Assembly (NCBI GenBank): GCA_963965975.1 | Contig: OZ014411.1 | Span: forward strand, 24,535,249 to 24,599,248 | Direction of reading: 5' to 3' | Origin: Xestospongia bergquistia | Taxonomy: Eukaryota > Porifera > Demospongiae > Haplosclerida > Petrosiidae | DNA: 64,000 nucleotides | Shown here: piece by piece, positions 49,301-62,498 of the stretch | Layout: each line of letters starts with the position of its first letter | How positions within the stretch are numbered: position 1 is the stretch's first letter | The notes under the pieces: model-generated | The model's database searches: none | What the model was told of the DNA's origin: nothing | Seen by the model: only the letters and a program-made list of their open reading frames with translations | Translations under genes and position numbers: made by a program

Positions 49301-52300
49301 AAAAATAGGAATTAGAATGTCCATCCTTGGCTTCCACGTATAACACCACTTCTTTGAAGTAGTACATATTCAGAAGATCCAAACATTGATGGTCATTTCA
49401 GAAATCATCCTACTATTAAGTGTTTTTCAATTTATACATGTAATGATTATAATGCTTCTATTCTGTTAATGTATATTAATGCAAGCATATCTGGTGATAA
49501 ATACTATTTGTTCTCATTTAGATTGTGTTGAAGGTCAACTTAGATTAGTTGGTGGTAGTACTAACTCTGAGGGTACAGTTGAAGTATGTCATGATGGCTT
49601 ATGGGGACTTGTTACTGATGCTGGTTGGGATACATTAGATGCTATGGTTGTTTGTAGACAATTACAGTTACCTACACAAGGTAAGATGAAAACATAGTAT
49701 GTAATATCCTATATGTATGCATGTCTCTATGACAACTTTTGTTCTGGGAGTTTTTAGCCACACCCATGACCAAGATATGAAAGTGTTGTTGTATAAGTAC
49801 TTAAAATGGGTTTACCAGTTATCTTGAAGGTATCACTAATGTTGCATGACTCTTACAAATTAGGGTTTCTCTCCCTCCATATGTTCTGGTAAATATGATA
49901 TCCTCTCATAACACTTTTAATTTGTACCCATTAAAGTATATATGGTTATTAAATCCATGCTTGATTCATCAAATTTAATCTTGCCAATATACAGATTTTT
50001 ACAATTCACCAAATATTTACCTCACCAATAAAACTTGATATATGGTGGGTGGACTTGTGTATATTAGCACACATCATTTAAACACTTAAAAACACTCTGT
50101 GTTCAATGTGCTTGTATTTATATATTATATTACCGTGTAGATGAGACCTCATTTTTTACAAATTATAGGGGCTGTTGCAGTAAAAGGATCAAAGTTTGGT
50201 AAACCAGATCGAGCTATTCATTACAGTTTTGTATTATGTAATGGAAATGAACAGACCTTGACAAATTGTAAGAAGATTACACATTCACTTAAAGAAGGAC
50301 GTAATATCTACCGAGATGCACAAACGGCTGGAGTAAAGTGTTTGTCTGGTCATTCAGTTCCAATTGCTGTGTGTACAAATGAAATTATTATTCCAACAGG
50401 AAATCCTAAATGTGTGTCAGGTAGTGTACGATTTAGCAATGGTAGTGAAGGAAGATTGAAGTACTGTTATCATGGACACTGGTCTGTGTTCTGTCAGTTC
50501 ACTCATAGAGAAGCTATTGTTGCTTGTCGACAACTTGGATTTACAAAATATTCATGTGAGTAATTGACTTGATCAATCTGCAGTCAGTATACACATGTAT
50601 AGTATTTGCATTCATGTCAGTTAAAATAAGCTTGCCAAAGGATATTTTCCAACAACCGTATGAAAATACCTAGAATTTTGGCATCAAATAAATATGCTTA
50701 AGACCAACATATTTCTTCTAATTTGATAAACTGTGCTATAATATGTACATAAAAATGTAGTGTTTACATTAACTGATTTATGGAAGACACACTTACAAAA
50801 TTAAAATGCCTTCACAACATTTACAATTTCAACTACAAATGGAATTGACAATTGATGTGCTTTAACAAATATCTTCTATTAGTAAATGTGTTCGAGAGCT
50901 GTATTATATGAGTCCAATATAATAATCATTTGTCTGAGATTACCAAAATGTTAATCTGAGATCTGACAGAATAGCTACTTATGTTGTCAGTTTGATAGCA
51001 TAATAGTAACCAAAACATTGTGGTACCCTACTACTTTATTGTGGTTAATTTAGCCAGCATGTAATCTGAGTGATAGTGTATTAGTTGAAACAACTATTCA
51101 AATTTTATAGTGATAGATTTTAATGTCTAGTGACTAAACATGCTCTTGGGTGTTTAAAAAATATTCTATCTTTATTGTAATTTGTGGATGGCTGTTGCAC
51201 TTTGCATAGTAGAAATAATTGTCACATACTTCAGTCGGAACTTTTATCTATTTATGTTTTGGTAATTCTATGATACATACCTTTGTAATTTATACTTGTC
51301 AAACTCTTCCATTTCACAGGGGGTCTGTTGTTTGAAGACGAGGTAGATATAGGTTCTGGTTCTGGAAGTGATCACAGTTTATTTCAAATGGTATCCTGTA
51401 ATGGAACAGCATCTCAGTCTAAACTCAGTGAGTGCTTAGTTGAAGAAGGTTCTTGTATGTGCCAGAAAAGTATTGGACTGAGATGCTTTGGTAAGAAATA
51501 TTATATTGTTCATAACAACTGATTTGGCTGTAACTACACTGTAAAATTAATTAGATATTTTAACTATATAATTTGTTGGTATGTGTTTTAATAATACAGT
51601 AAGTAATTCACATTCTTTTAGCATTCCATATTTGTTCACTGATTTAACTTACAAATTAGTTGAATTAAGTAACATAATAATTTTATAGTGATATGTGTTT
51701 GTATCTATAGCCCTAAAATTTTGCTGTTAACTTTCATAGTACACAACATTAAAAACTAAGGTCAACCAATTATGCACCAGTCAAAGACAAAAGCAAAAAA
51801 ACTAATGTGCTTTTACTAATATTTCGATTATTTGTTGACATCAACTACAATGCTTATGTATTTTAGATATTCTATCTCATAGCTATGCATGGCTATGTAC
51901 GCTTGCAAATTTTACACTGGCAGATACTTTTTAAATAAAAGATTACTTTATTTATGTATTTTCTAATAAACTTACATTTCTGCTATTGTAAGTTTTACCA
52001 CCTAGCATGCTGCATGTGCCAAGTAGTCAGAAAATTGTATTGGACCACTTGTTATGATATATGTAATAGCATATGTTTGTTTTTATTGTCAGTTTTAATA
52101 TTATTATTGTGTGTGACTTTTAAGAGCAATGAATGAGCTTGAACTATATTTTTTAACTGCCAACAGATGTAGCAACCAATGAAATTCATTAGCCATAAGC
52201 ACTAAGATGATTGGTGTGATTGACAATACATTGCTAGCACTTGTATGATTATGTGATTTTTGTTATTAAATGTTATATCAAAAATTATAAGCTTACTTTG

Positions 52301-54033
52301 AGCTGACATCAACTATAATGCTTACTTATTGATGCACCTCTAATTCCACCAGAACCTGGAGATTGTCAGGAAGGTCAGATAAGACTTAAAGATGGTGCTA
52401 TAGACAATGAAGGTAGAGTTGAAGTATGTTATAATGGAGTCTGGGGTAGTGTTTGTGATAACAACTGGGATGAAACAGATGCTTTAATTGTTTGTCGTCA
52501 ACTAGGCTTCACTGAATTAGGTATACAAATATATTAAACAACATCACAACATTATTATTATTACATTACCTATCAAATAGAACCTGTTGTATATTTGGGA
52601 TCTACATTTGGTGAATCTATTGGACCTATTATATTTTCTAATGTTCAATGTGGAGGTTGGGAAAATAGTCTTGAAGAATGTTTGAAGACAAATTACATTG
52701 ATGTATCTTGTACTAGAGACAGATTGGCAGGAGTGATGTGTGTTGATGGTATGACTATATAATAATTCTCCAGTCTGTGTGATCTATCATAATAGGATGT
52801 AATAATGATGCTGTTAGATTAGTAGGTGGAGGTAATGAACAAGAGGGTGTTGTTGAAGTATGTGTTAATAATATTTGGGGATTAATAGGAGAAACAGGAT
52901 GGGATATTGAAGATGCTACTGTTGTGTGTCGTCAATTGGGTTATAATTCAAGTTTTGGTAAGTGTCTTTTCATTACATATATCTTGTCATTTGTTATATC
53001 CCCTTCATATCTAAGCATGCGTTAACTCTACTATCAATATCATCATTTAATATTGTGTATTTTCCTTATAGTTTCAATCAATACTTCACATTTTCAAATT
53101 CCAAGAAAAGCTGTTTTTATGGATAATTTAGCTTGTGTTGGACAAGAGGACATATTGACTGACTGTACTAGAACAACTTATACTTTTGATGAGGCAAAAC
53201 AAAGAGCTCAAAATGTTTTAAATGTTGCTAGTGTTTCTTGTATGATGCCGCAACTTTCCTTGAGTTCATCAAGTATATTAATATTATTATTGTTAATAAT
53301 GTTCATTATGTAAATAATTTCAGTTGTTTACTCAACAGTACCAACACCTAAACAAGTTCAAGAATCAAGCTCTAGCAACTTACTGTTGGCAATATTGGTG
53401 ATATTATGCATTTTAGTAGTATGTATAATTTTAGGGTAAGCACGCCTTATTTATGTTATTATCATAGCTGAAATATAAAATAGCTATGTTATTTTACTTC
53501 ACTTTCATATATCATAATAGCCAATTGACTACTATTTAGAACATGACTTTTAATATGGTTCATAAATTTGTGTATATTTTATGATTAATGTGACTTTTTA
53601 AATTCCTATTGCTCATTATTTATAAAAGAGTTTGATATTGATATGTGCCTGTTTTTATATATCATAAATAAGATAGATTGTAATAATTATTATAACTTTA
53701 CATGCATACATTTATTACTACTACATATCTTTGCAAATAATTAGTTATACACAAAGTTCTATTATGTCTTTTTTATTCTATTATAGGTTCATTGTAGCAG
53801 CTGCATGTTACAGAAAAACTTGCCAAGGAAAGCGTTTACATTTACCTTCACGTCCATTACCACCTGTATTGATGTCTAATATCTTTGATAGTACTAGATA
53901 TTGTGAACTACAGTCTGAAGATGAGGATGATGAGATTAATGAAAAAGAAAAACCATCAGAAAGTTTTCCACTAAATAAAGAAAATCCCTACCAAGATGAC
54001 GAACACATTTATGAATATGCACAACCTAAGTAA
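46316..54033 (+). CDS. SRCR receptor G: seven SRCR domains, single-pass, full tyrosine tail
   Basis: Sixteen exons: 46316-46376, 46415-46582, 46730-46906, 46949-47113, 47197-47373, 47507-47674, 47728-47898, 49522-49680, 50169-50555, 51320-51490, 52353-52520, 52581-52748, 52796-52957, 53072-53272, 53324-53435, 53787-54033; 2862 nt, 953 aa, all phases match. Signal peptide 1-20, seven SRCR domains with the same split-exon layout as F, a short serine/threonine stalk, a helix near residues 850-870 ([18 protein letters not shown]), and an acidic tail with [25 protein letters not shown] and YEYA tyrosines could serve endocytosis or SH2 binding. Skipping the last intron donor of exon 14 extends the frame to a hydrophobic end (stop 53311-53313). 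The 5' third is a patchwork of F-like and H-like sequence. Role as pattern or self/non-self receptor is inferred. Confidence 0.9.
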
Positions 54034-54394
54034 CAACACCATATAGACTATTGTGTTGTATTTGTCATAATGACTGTAATAATTATTGGCAAGTACTTAA
54101 AAACCTTATAAAAATGAATATAATATATAGGATACATGGTTTATAATTAGGAGTAAGAACAAAAACAAAGTAGTGATGGCGATGACATCATATCCTATCA
54201 TCTGACTGACCACATGACAAATATTGTGTTATTATCAATCAAATCAATATAAGGAATAATAATATTACTTGATTTTTAGTTGTGTTCTTGTATTCAAGCA
54301 GTGACTTTTGGCTCGATGCAGATTACAGAATGCAAATTATTAATTTTGTTCATTCAAATATTTCTCTTCTGGCATGAAGTATATAATATCAAAA
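54034..54394. other. 3' flank of SRCR receptor G
   Basis: Matches the flank after F (45330-45720), including catgacaaatattgt and cagattacagaatgcaa strings. The homology breaks off near 54390. Probably 3' UTR and downstream sequence. Confidence 0.6.
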
Positions 54395-55046
54395 GCAGGG
54401 GCCTAAAAAAGAGCCCTGTGGTAGGTACACCAGAGTTTACTGGAAGTCTTCTTTTGATTCCAGAAACTCCATCTGCAATGTTTTCTTTAATCTCGCCAAA
54501 GCTTCTGACTCCATTCTCCATCAACCACTTCAAATACCATCTCCAACTTTCCTACTTGTATCATTTTCAAGTTACAGATGGCAACAAGTTGTCGTTGGGG
54601 ACTCCACCTCTTCTAAGACTCTATATACACAAACACAAAATCGTTATGCATGTTTATGCTAGATCACAATGATAAGCTATTACATTCACAAATTGAAAAT
54701 GGTTAAAAAAAGAACACAAATAGAAGCTTGCAGTTTGATCACTTTTGTACACTATCTGGTTATACCTACTGTAACATCACCAGCGCCTCATTTCAAGATC
54801 GTGACCTCTACGGCTCTACAATTAGATTGCCTCATCGTTTCTGTCGAAGTCAGCATTCAGCATACAACAAGGTGGCCTCTGCTTTTTTCGATGTTGATTT
54901 TTTAAGTCTGCGTGGAAGATTTTGCCGACAAATGCTAACAAGGGCTTGCCAACAAAAGGGTGGTTGCATTTACTTCCTTCGCATTGTAGGTGTGGTTGCT
55001 ATGTGCAGTCACACCTACAAAACATCGTAGTCGTATAATCCTAGCA
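54395..55046. other. Unrelated insert replacing the upstream region of gene H
   Basis: From about 54395 to just before the start codon of H the sequence shares nothing obvious with the regions upstream of F and G; only tagcaatgg at the start codon remains. It is richer in GC (for example 54780-54980) and has open frames on the plus strand (54280-54672, 54728-55030) that I do not recognise. Near the end lies a small palindrome, gtaggtgtg...cacacctac (about 54986-55018). It may be a transposable-element insertion or a translocated promoter; no transposase motif seen. Confidence 0.55.
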
Positions 55047-58000
55047 ATGGCAACCACAGCCTTCGTATTGACTTATCTTGCCCTCCTACTTTTGCCTTCA
55101 GCAAACTGTAAGAGATTATATGTGTATTTAAGTATTTCTTCTTAGGTTATTGTAGTTATGGTGCTATAAGGCTATATAACTCACACAGTACCACACCAAG
55201 CGAGGGATCTGTACAATACTGTTATTATAATACATGGTATAGTGTATGTGATTATGGATGGGATTGCAGGGAAGCTAACGTAGTGTGTCGACAATTAGGA
55301 TATGGCAAAGCAGGTAAATCATTGATCAGTAAATAAAGCTATATGACTGCATATATATGTAAACACCCAAAAGTATATGTTTTTCTGTGGTTGCTGTGGT
55401 TCATTTTAAGGAAATGTACAAAGACAGCAAAGATAGTGTTCTTACTACTAATTATATATAGGAGCTGCTCTTCTCAACAGTGATAACACATATGGTTATT
55501 GGAGCAACATTCGTCATTATTATTATACATGCTCTGGATCTGAATCATCTTTGTCCAGTTGTTCAAATTACTACATTAGTTCCTATTACTGTGTAGCATC
55601 CAATGATGATGCTGGTGTACGTTGTGCATCTAATATTGGTATGTTCCTTAGTATATATATTTTCTTATTAATATTAATAAAGGTACATCATGTGCACAAA
55701 ATGGTAATTTAAGACTAACTGGTGGCAAGAATAACAATGAAGGAGTACTGGAATACTGTTATAATGGTTACTGGTCACCATTTTGTAATTTGGATGATGA
55801 AGAAGCTACTGTTGCTTGTAAACAACTAGGATATCAACCTTATGCCAGTAAGATTCCAGTTTGTGTAGTAACACTAACTGAGTAGTGACATTGTATATAC
55901 TAATTGAATAACATGATAAAATGTTATTATATGTACAGGCTTTCTCTTGTCATCCGAATATTCCTGGAATGTACAGCACACCTACTCTGCTTTTAATTAC
56001 TTTGCTTGTAGTGCTTATGCTACAGAGTCTTCATTAAGTAGCTGTAGCTTTCATCCAACTAGTAATTCAGTTTGTGCTACTGGTTGTACTACTCCATATG
56101 CTATAAAATGCTATGGTAAGATCTATTAACTACAATGCTGTATTAACAATAAATTATTTTACCAATTTTGTATCGTTTTTTGTGACAGTATGGGTAACTA
56201 TACTAACTAGCATTATTCTCATGACTTATTTTTATAGAATCTAGCTCATGTGTTGATGGTGAAGTACGTCTAGTCAACGGTTCTATTAGTCAAGAAGGTA
56301 GAGTTGAAGTATGTGTCAATGGTGTTTGGGGTACTATATGTGGTACTGGTTGGAGTAAAACAGATGCTTTTGTTTTATGCAAACAACTTGGTTACACTAA
56401 CTCAGGTTAATACTATACTAACATTACAGTATAGTTATGACTGTATCTGTGTTTTTAGAGCCTAATATAACAACAAATGCTGCTATATATGGTAGTGGAG
56501 ATGGTCCAATTGTTTATTCTAATTTAAATTGTCAAGGATGGCAAAGGAGTTTTAGTGAATGTAGTAAATCATCCTACTTGCATTTTGTATGTTCCAGTAA
56601 TAATATAGCTGGTGTCCTTTGTACTGATGGTAAGTATGTGATGCAAGTTAATGTACACAATAACACCATGTAATAACACCATTACACAATAATGTATTTG
56701 TTTCAATATGGTATATGGCTATTATATTACTTAGGTTATAATATTTGGACTAGGAATATAATAGTTAAACAAAGTACATAGAATAATGATGGAAGTACAG
56801 TATAGTAGACAAATTTTAAATGTCATAATATTTAGCAGAGTAAGTACAAAAATGCTGAATTAACATGGTTGTAAGTGTAACTAAAAACTATAGACATATG
56901 CACAAATAAAGTGCATGCATAAAATATAATGAATAGTGTCTTTCTCTGTTGATAGGTGATATATGTCTAAGACATCCATCACATTGTATCTTTACATCCT
57001 ATTGACCCTTTTTTATATCCATATATCAACAAGTGCTTATATATAAGGAAAAAATAGTTTGTAGCTGCCAATTGTATGTAGCTACGTACGTGTATCTATA
57101 TGCATTACTGTCATCTATATAAACTGGAGTGTCTAACAATTTAAATATGGCTCATATCCTGGCAAAAAAGGGCATTTGAGGTGAAAGCATATACCTTGAA
57201 AACTTTAATTTTGTATATATAATATATGTGTGTGATGACCATTGCTACTTCCTAGTAGTAACGATGGGTTCAAAATATCTAGAGTAGGATTTATGATGAC
57301 ATCTTCTAATGCTTCTCTTAATGTCTTTACTACTATAACTGACTAAAACCCTTTTAAAGACTGATTATAATGAGAATTTACAGTTGGCCAATCATGGGAA
57401 AAAGTTTAAACAATAAAAAAAGCAAGTTGAGGCTTGCCTTTCTGCTTAGTCAAGGATGGGAAAATAGATTACATGATGCATGTGTGTTATTACGTATGTG
57501 TATATATATATTTGAACTAATTTTAACCAAAACTAAATTAAAAGACATTCAAAATGTTTTATCAACTAAACAATACTATACTATAGAGATGAAAAAACCA
57601 CATCCCTAACTATAATTAGGGTTTCTATCTGTGAAATCTGTAATACTTATAAAGTTCCCAACCACAAGTAAATGACTCAGTTGCATGCACCTGTGCAATT
57701 ATGAGCATTATAATGATTGTAGCCTTTGTTCTTATTTAGATTGTGTTGAAGGTCAACTTAGATTAGTTGGTGGTAGTACTAGCTCTGAGGGTACAGTTGA
57801 AGTATGTCATGATGGCTTATGGGGACTTGTTACTGATGCTGGTTGGGATACATTAGATGCTATGGTTGTTTGTAGACAATTACATTTACCTACACAAGGT
57901 AAGATGACAACATAGTGTAAAATATTCTATATGCATGCATGATTAGGACAATAGAATACCATATAGGAGATTTCATTGGTCCACAAATAATTTTGTTAAA

Positions 58001-61000
58001 TTTATGAATTAAACCAATTAAATGATAGTCAAATTTTTAGTTTTTGCCATGCCCCAAGACACATGTATTAAAAATGTCGTATAACTACTTAAAATGGGTT
58101 TACAGTTAGCTTTAAGGTATCTCTACTTTAACCTGACTCACTTACATAAAGTAGAATTTCTTTCACAATAGTATTCTATATGCTCTGGTGAATGTGATAT
58201 CCTCTGACAACAACTTTTTAAATAAACATGCAATTAAAATAGATGTGGTTATTGAATCGCACTCGGTTCATGAAATTTAATCTTACCAATATACAAATTT
58301 TAACAATTGACCAATTATTTTCCTCACCAATAAAACCTGATATATGGTATGAGTGGACACACATATGTTACTACATACCATTGAAATAATCAAAGACACA
58401 CTATCTTCAATGCATTAGTATTTATATATTAATTACAATGTAATTGAGACCTTATTTTTTACAAATTATAGGAGCTGTTGCAATAAAAGGATCAACATTT
58501 GGTAAACCAGATCGAGCCATTCATTACAGCTTTGTGTTATGTAATGGAAATGAACAGACCTTGACAAATTGTAAGAAGATTACACATTCACTTAAAGAAG
58601 GACGTAATATCTACCGAGATGCACAAACTGCTGGTGTAAAGTGTCTGTCCGGTCGATCAGTTTCAATAGCTGTGTGTACAAATAAAATTTTTATTCCAAC
58701 AGGAAATCCTAAATGTGTGCCAGGCAATGTACGACTTAGTGCTGGTAGTGAAGGAAGATTAGAATATTGTTATAATGGACATTGGTCTGTGTTCTGTCAG
58801 CTCACTCATAGAGAAGCTATTGTTGCTTGTCGACAACTTGGATTTACAAAATATTCATGTAAGGAATTGACTTGATCAATCTGTGACCCTTATACACATG
58901 CATAATGCTTGAATGCATGTCAGTCATCGTAATTTTGCCAAAAGATTTTCCCAGCAATTGTTTGGAAATACCTCAAAATTTTGGCACCAATAAATGTGCT
59001 TACGTTCAACATATCTCTTTTAATTAATTCTGAATCAAAAAATTAATTTGATAAACTGTGTTATGTTATATACATAACAATAAAGTGGTTAATATATTTT
59101 AACTGATTTATGGACATTTGCATTGATTGGGTTTCATTGCACACTTAAAAGTCTTTACCAATAAAATGTCTTTACAACATATACAATTTCAATTATAACT
59201 TACTATATAATTGACAGTTGGTGTACTTTAACAAATACCTTCTAATAGTAAATGTATGTGTGAGCTGTGTTATATGAGTTTCATATAAACATTTATTAGC
59301 AACCAAAGCAGACTACTACTTACTACTCTGCTGTAGTTAATTTTACTAGCATGCAAGCTGAGTGATTGTGTACTGTTTGAAACAATCAATCAATTTTAAA
59401 ATGATGTGTTTTCTAGCATGTTTGATATCTAGTTTCTAAGCATGCTCTTGGGTGTTTTAAAGATGTTCTATCTTTATTGTAATTTGTGCATGGCTGTTGG
59501 GCTTTGTATTGTAGAAGTAATTTTCACACTCCTTAGTTGAAACTTATATCTATGCATGTTTTGATAAATCTAGTATAGATGCCTTATAATTCATACATGT
59601 CAGACTTTTTTCCATTTCACACCAGGGGGTCTGTTGTTTGAAGATGAGGTAGATATAGGTTCTGGTTCTGGAAGTGATCACAGTTTATTTCAAATGATAT
59701 CCTGTAATGGAACAGCATATCAGTCTAAACTCAGTGACTGCTCAGTAGAAGAAGGTTCTTGTATGTGCCAGAAAAGTATTGGACTGAGATGTTTTGGTAA
59801 GAGATATACTGTACATGACTTTATGTCCAAACTGGTTTAGCTGTAACTATTCTGTAAAATTAATAAGATATTTAACTATATAATTTGTTGCTACACGTTA
59901 TACTAGTGAAAAGCAAATATGTGCATATACAATGAGTAAAATTCCATAGCATTCCACTGATATAATCTATGAACAATATTTGGATTAAGTAACAAATTAA
60001 TTTTTAAATTGATTTGAATCTATATTCCTGAATTTTCTTGTTAACTTTCATAGTGCACAAAATCATAAAAGCAAAGTTAATCAGTTATGTACTAGTCAAA
60101 GACTAAAACATAAAAAAATGTCTTTTACCAACATTTCAAAATGTTTGTACTAAAATAATTAGTAATTACATATACTATCTAATGGCAATGGATGGCTACG
60201 TGTGCTTATAAGTTCTACACTGCTGAATACTCTTTAAATAAAGGAACACCTTATCAAGTTACCATATACTTTCTAATAAACTTAAGGTTCTGCTGTTATG
60301 TGTTTCTGTTGACTGGCGTGCTGCATATACCAGCAATTTTATAAATTGTTTTGCACCACTGGTATATGTAAATACATGTATAATATGTAAAGAAAGAATA
60401 TGATTGTTTCTATTGTCAGTTTTAACATTATTGTTGTGTGTGACTTTCAAAAGTGACAAATGAAATTAAGTTGCATCCTTCAGTTGCCAACAAATATAGC
60501 AACCAATAAAATTTATTAACTATGACACTATGAATATAGGAGTAACTGAAAATATTGGAGCTTTCTCACTAACTTATATCTCTGCCTACACTTCTAGCTT
60601 TCTATTAGAAATAGTCTTTCATAGACACTGGTACTGATTGCCTGAATTTCGTAGTTCTAGGCATTTTTCATGTAGTCAGTTTTTTTAAAACAATTGTAAG
60701 ATGATTTTTAAAAAATATAAAGTAGTTAAAGTATTAAGTCTTATAAAAAAAGTCATATGCAAAAGTTGTAGTTATTTGATGCTCGTCTAATTTTACCAGA
60801 TCCTGGAAATTGTCAGGAAGGTCAGATAAGACTTGAAGATGGTGCTATAGAGAATGAGGGCAGAGTTGAAGTATGTTATAATGGAGTCTGGGGTAGTGTT
60901 TGTGATGACAACTGGGATGAAACAGATGCTTTTATTGTCTGTCGTCAACTAGGCTTTACTGAATTAGGTATACAAATATATTAAACAACATCACAACATT

Positions 61001-62498
61001 ATTATTATAATATTATCTATCAAATAGAACCTGTTGTATATTTGGGATCTACATTTGGTGAATCTATTGGACCTATTATATTTTCTAATGTTCAATGTGG
61101 AGGTTGGGAAAATAGTCTTGAAGAATGTTTGAAGACAAATTACATTGATGTATCTTGTACTAGAGACAGATTGGCAGGAGTGATGTGTGTTGATGGTATG
61201 ACTATATAATAATTCTCCAGTCTGTGTGATCTATCATAATAGGATGTAATAATGATGCTGTTAGATTAGTAGGTGGAGGTAATGAACAAGAGGGTGTTGT
61301 TGAAGTATGTGTTAATAATATTTGGGGATTAATAGGAGAAACAGGATGGGATACTAAAGATGCTACTGTTGTGTGTCGTCAATTGGGTTATAATTCAAGT
61401 TTTGGTAAGTGTCTTTTCATTACATATATCTTGTCATTTGTTATATCCCCTTCATATCTAAGCATGCTTTAACTCTACTATCAATATCATCATTTAATAT
61501 TATGTATTTTCCTTATAGTTTCAATTAATACTTCACATTTTCAAATTCCAAGAAAAGCTGTTTTTATGGATAATTTAGCTTGTGTTGGACAAGAGGACAT
61601 ATTGACTGACTGTACTAGAACAACTTATACTTTTGATGAGGCAAAACAAAGAGCTCAAAATGTTTTAAATGTTGCTAGTGTTTCTTGTATAATGCCACAA
61701 CTTTCCTTGAGTTCATCAAGTATATTAATATTATTATTGTTAATAATGTTCATTATATAAATAATTTCAGTTGTTTACTCAACAGTACCAACACCCAAAG
61801 AAGATCAAGAATCAAGCTCTAGCAACTTACTGTTGTTGGCAATTTTGGTGATATTATGCATTTTAGTAGTATGTATAATTTTTATAGGGTAAGCACAGCC
61901 TTATTTATGTTATTATCATAGCTGAAATATAAAATAGCTGTGTAATTTTACTTCACTTTCATAAATTATAATAGTATAAGAGTACTATTTATAACACCAC
62001 TTTTTATATGATTCATAAACATGTATATTTTTTACAATTAATGTGACCTTTTAAAATACTATTGTCCATTGTTTATAAAAGTGATGGTGAAATTTTGATA
62101 TATTATATATATATATATATCACTAATAACATTGAATAAAGTCATTGTTATTTAGCTATACGTACATATATATATACATACATTTAACTGCTACATATCT
62201 CTCATAACAAATAACTAGTTATACATAAAGTTATACTATGTCTTTTTTATGCTATTATAGGCTCATGGCAGCAGCTGCATATTGCAGAAAAACTTCCCAA
62301 GGAAAGTGTTTGCATTCACGTCCATTACCAGCTGTAACAACATCTAATAGTGATAGTGTTAGATATTCTGAACTACAGTCTGATGATGAAGATGATGAGA
62401 TTAATGAAAAAGAAAAACCAACAAAAAATTTTCCACTAACTAAAGAAAATCCCTACCAAGATGATGAACACATTTATGAGTATGCACAACCTAAGTAA
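55047..62498 (+). CDS. SRCR receptor H: seven SRCR domains, single-pass, ITIM-like tail
   Basis: Sixteen exons: 55047-55107, 55146-55313, 55462-55638, 55683-55847, 55939-56115, 56238-56405, 56459-56629, 57740-57898, 58472-58858, 59626-59796, 60800-60967, 61028-61195, 61243-61404, 61519-61719, 61771-61888, 62261-62498; 2859 nt, 952 aa, all phases match. Signal peptide ([20 protein letters not shown]), seven SRCR domains as in F and G, stalk [18 protein letters not shown], membrane helix, acidic tail. The tail has SVRYSELQS, whose V-x-Y-x-x-L fits the ITIM consensus, while F and G have T at that place; it also keeps [15 protein letters not shown]. The start lies directly after a foreign upstream block, so its transcription is probably controlled differently. 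A hydrophobic alternative end after exon 14 (stop 61758-61760) is conserved. Recognition role inferred. Confidence 0.9.

Noticed and set aside
54280-55030. Plus-strand frames before receptor H as an extra protein-coding gene
   Set aside because: The frames overlap, lack recognisable domains and fall in a block that looks inserted. It is described as an unknown insert instead.
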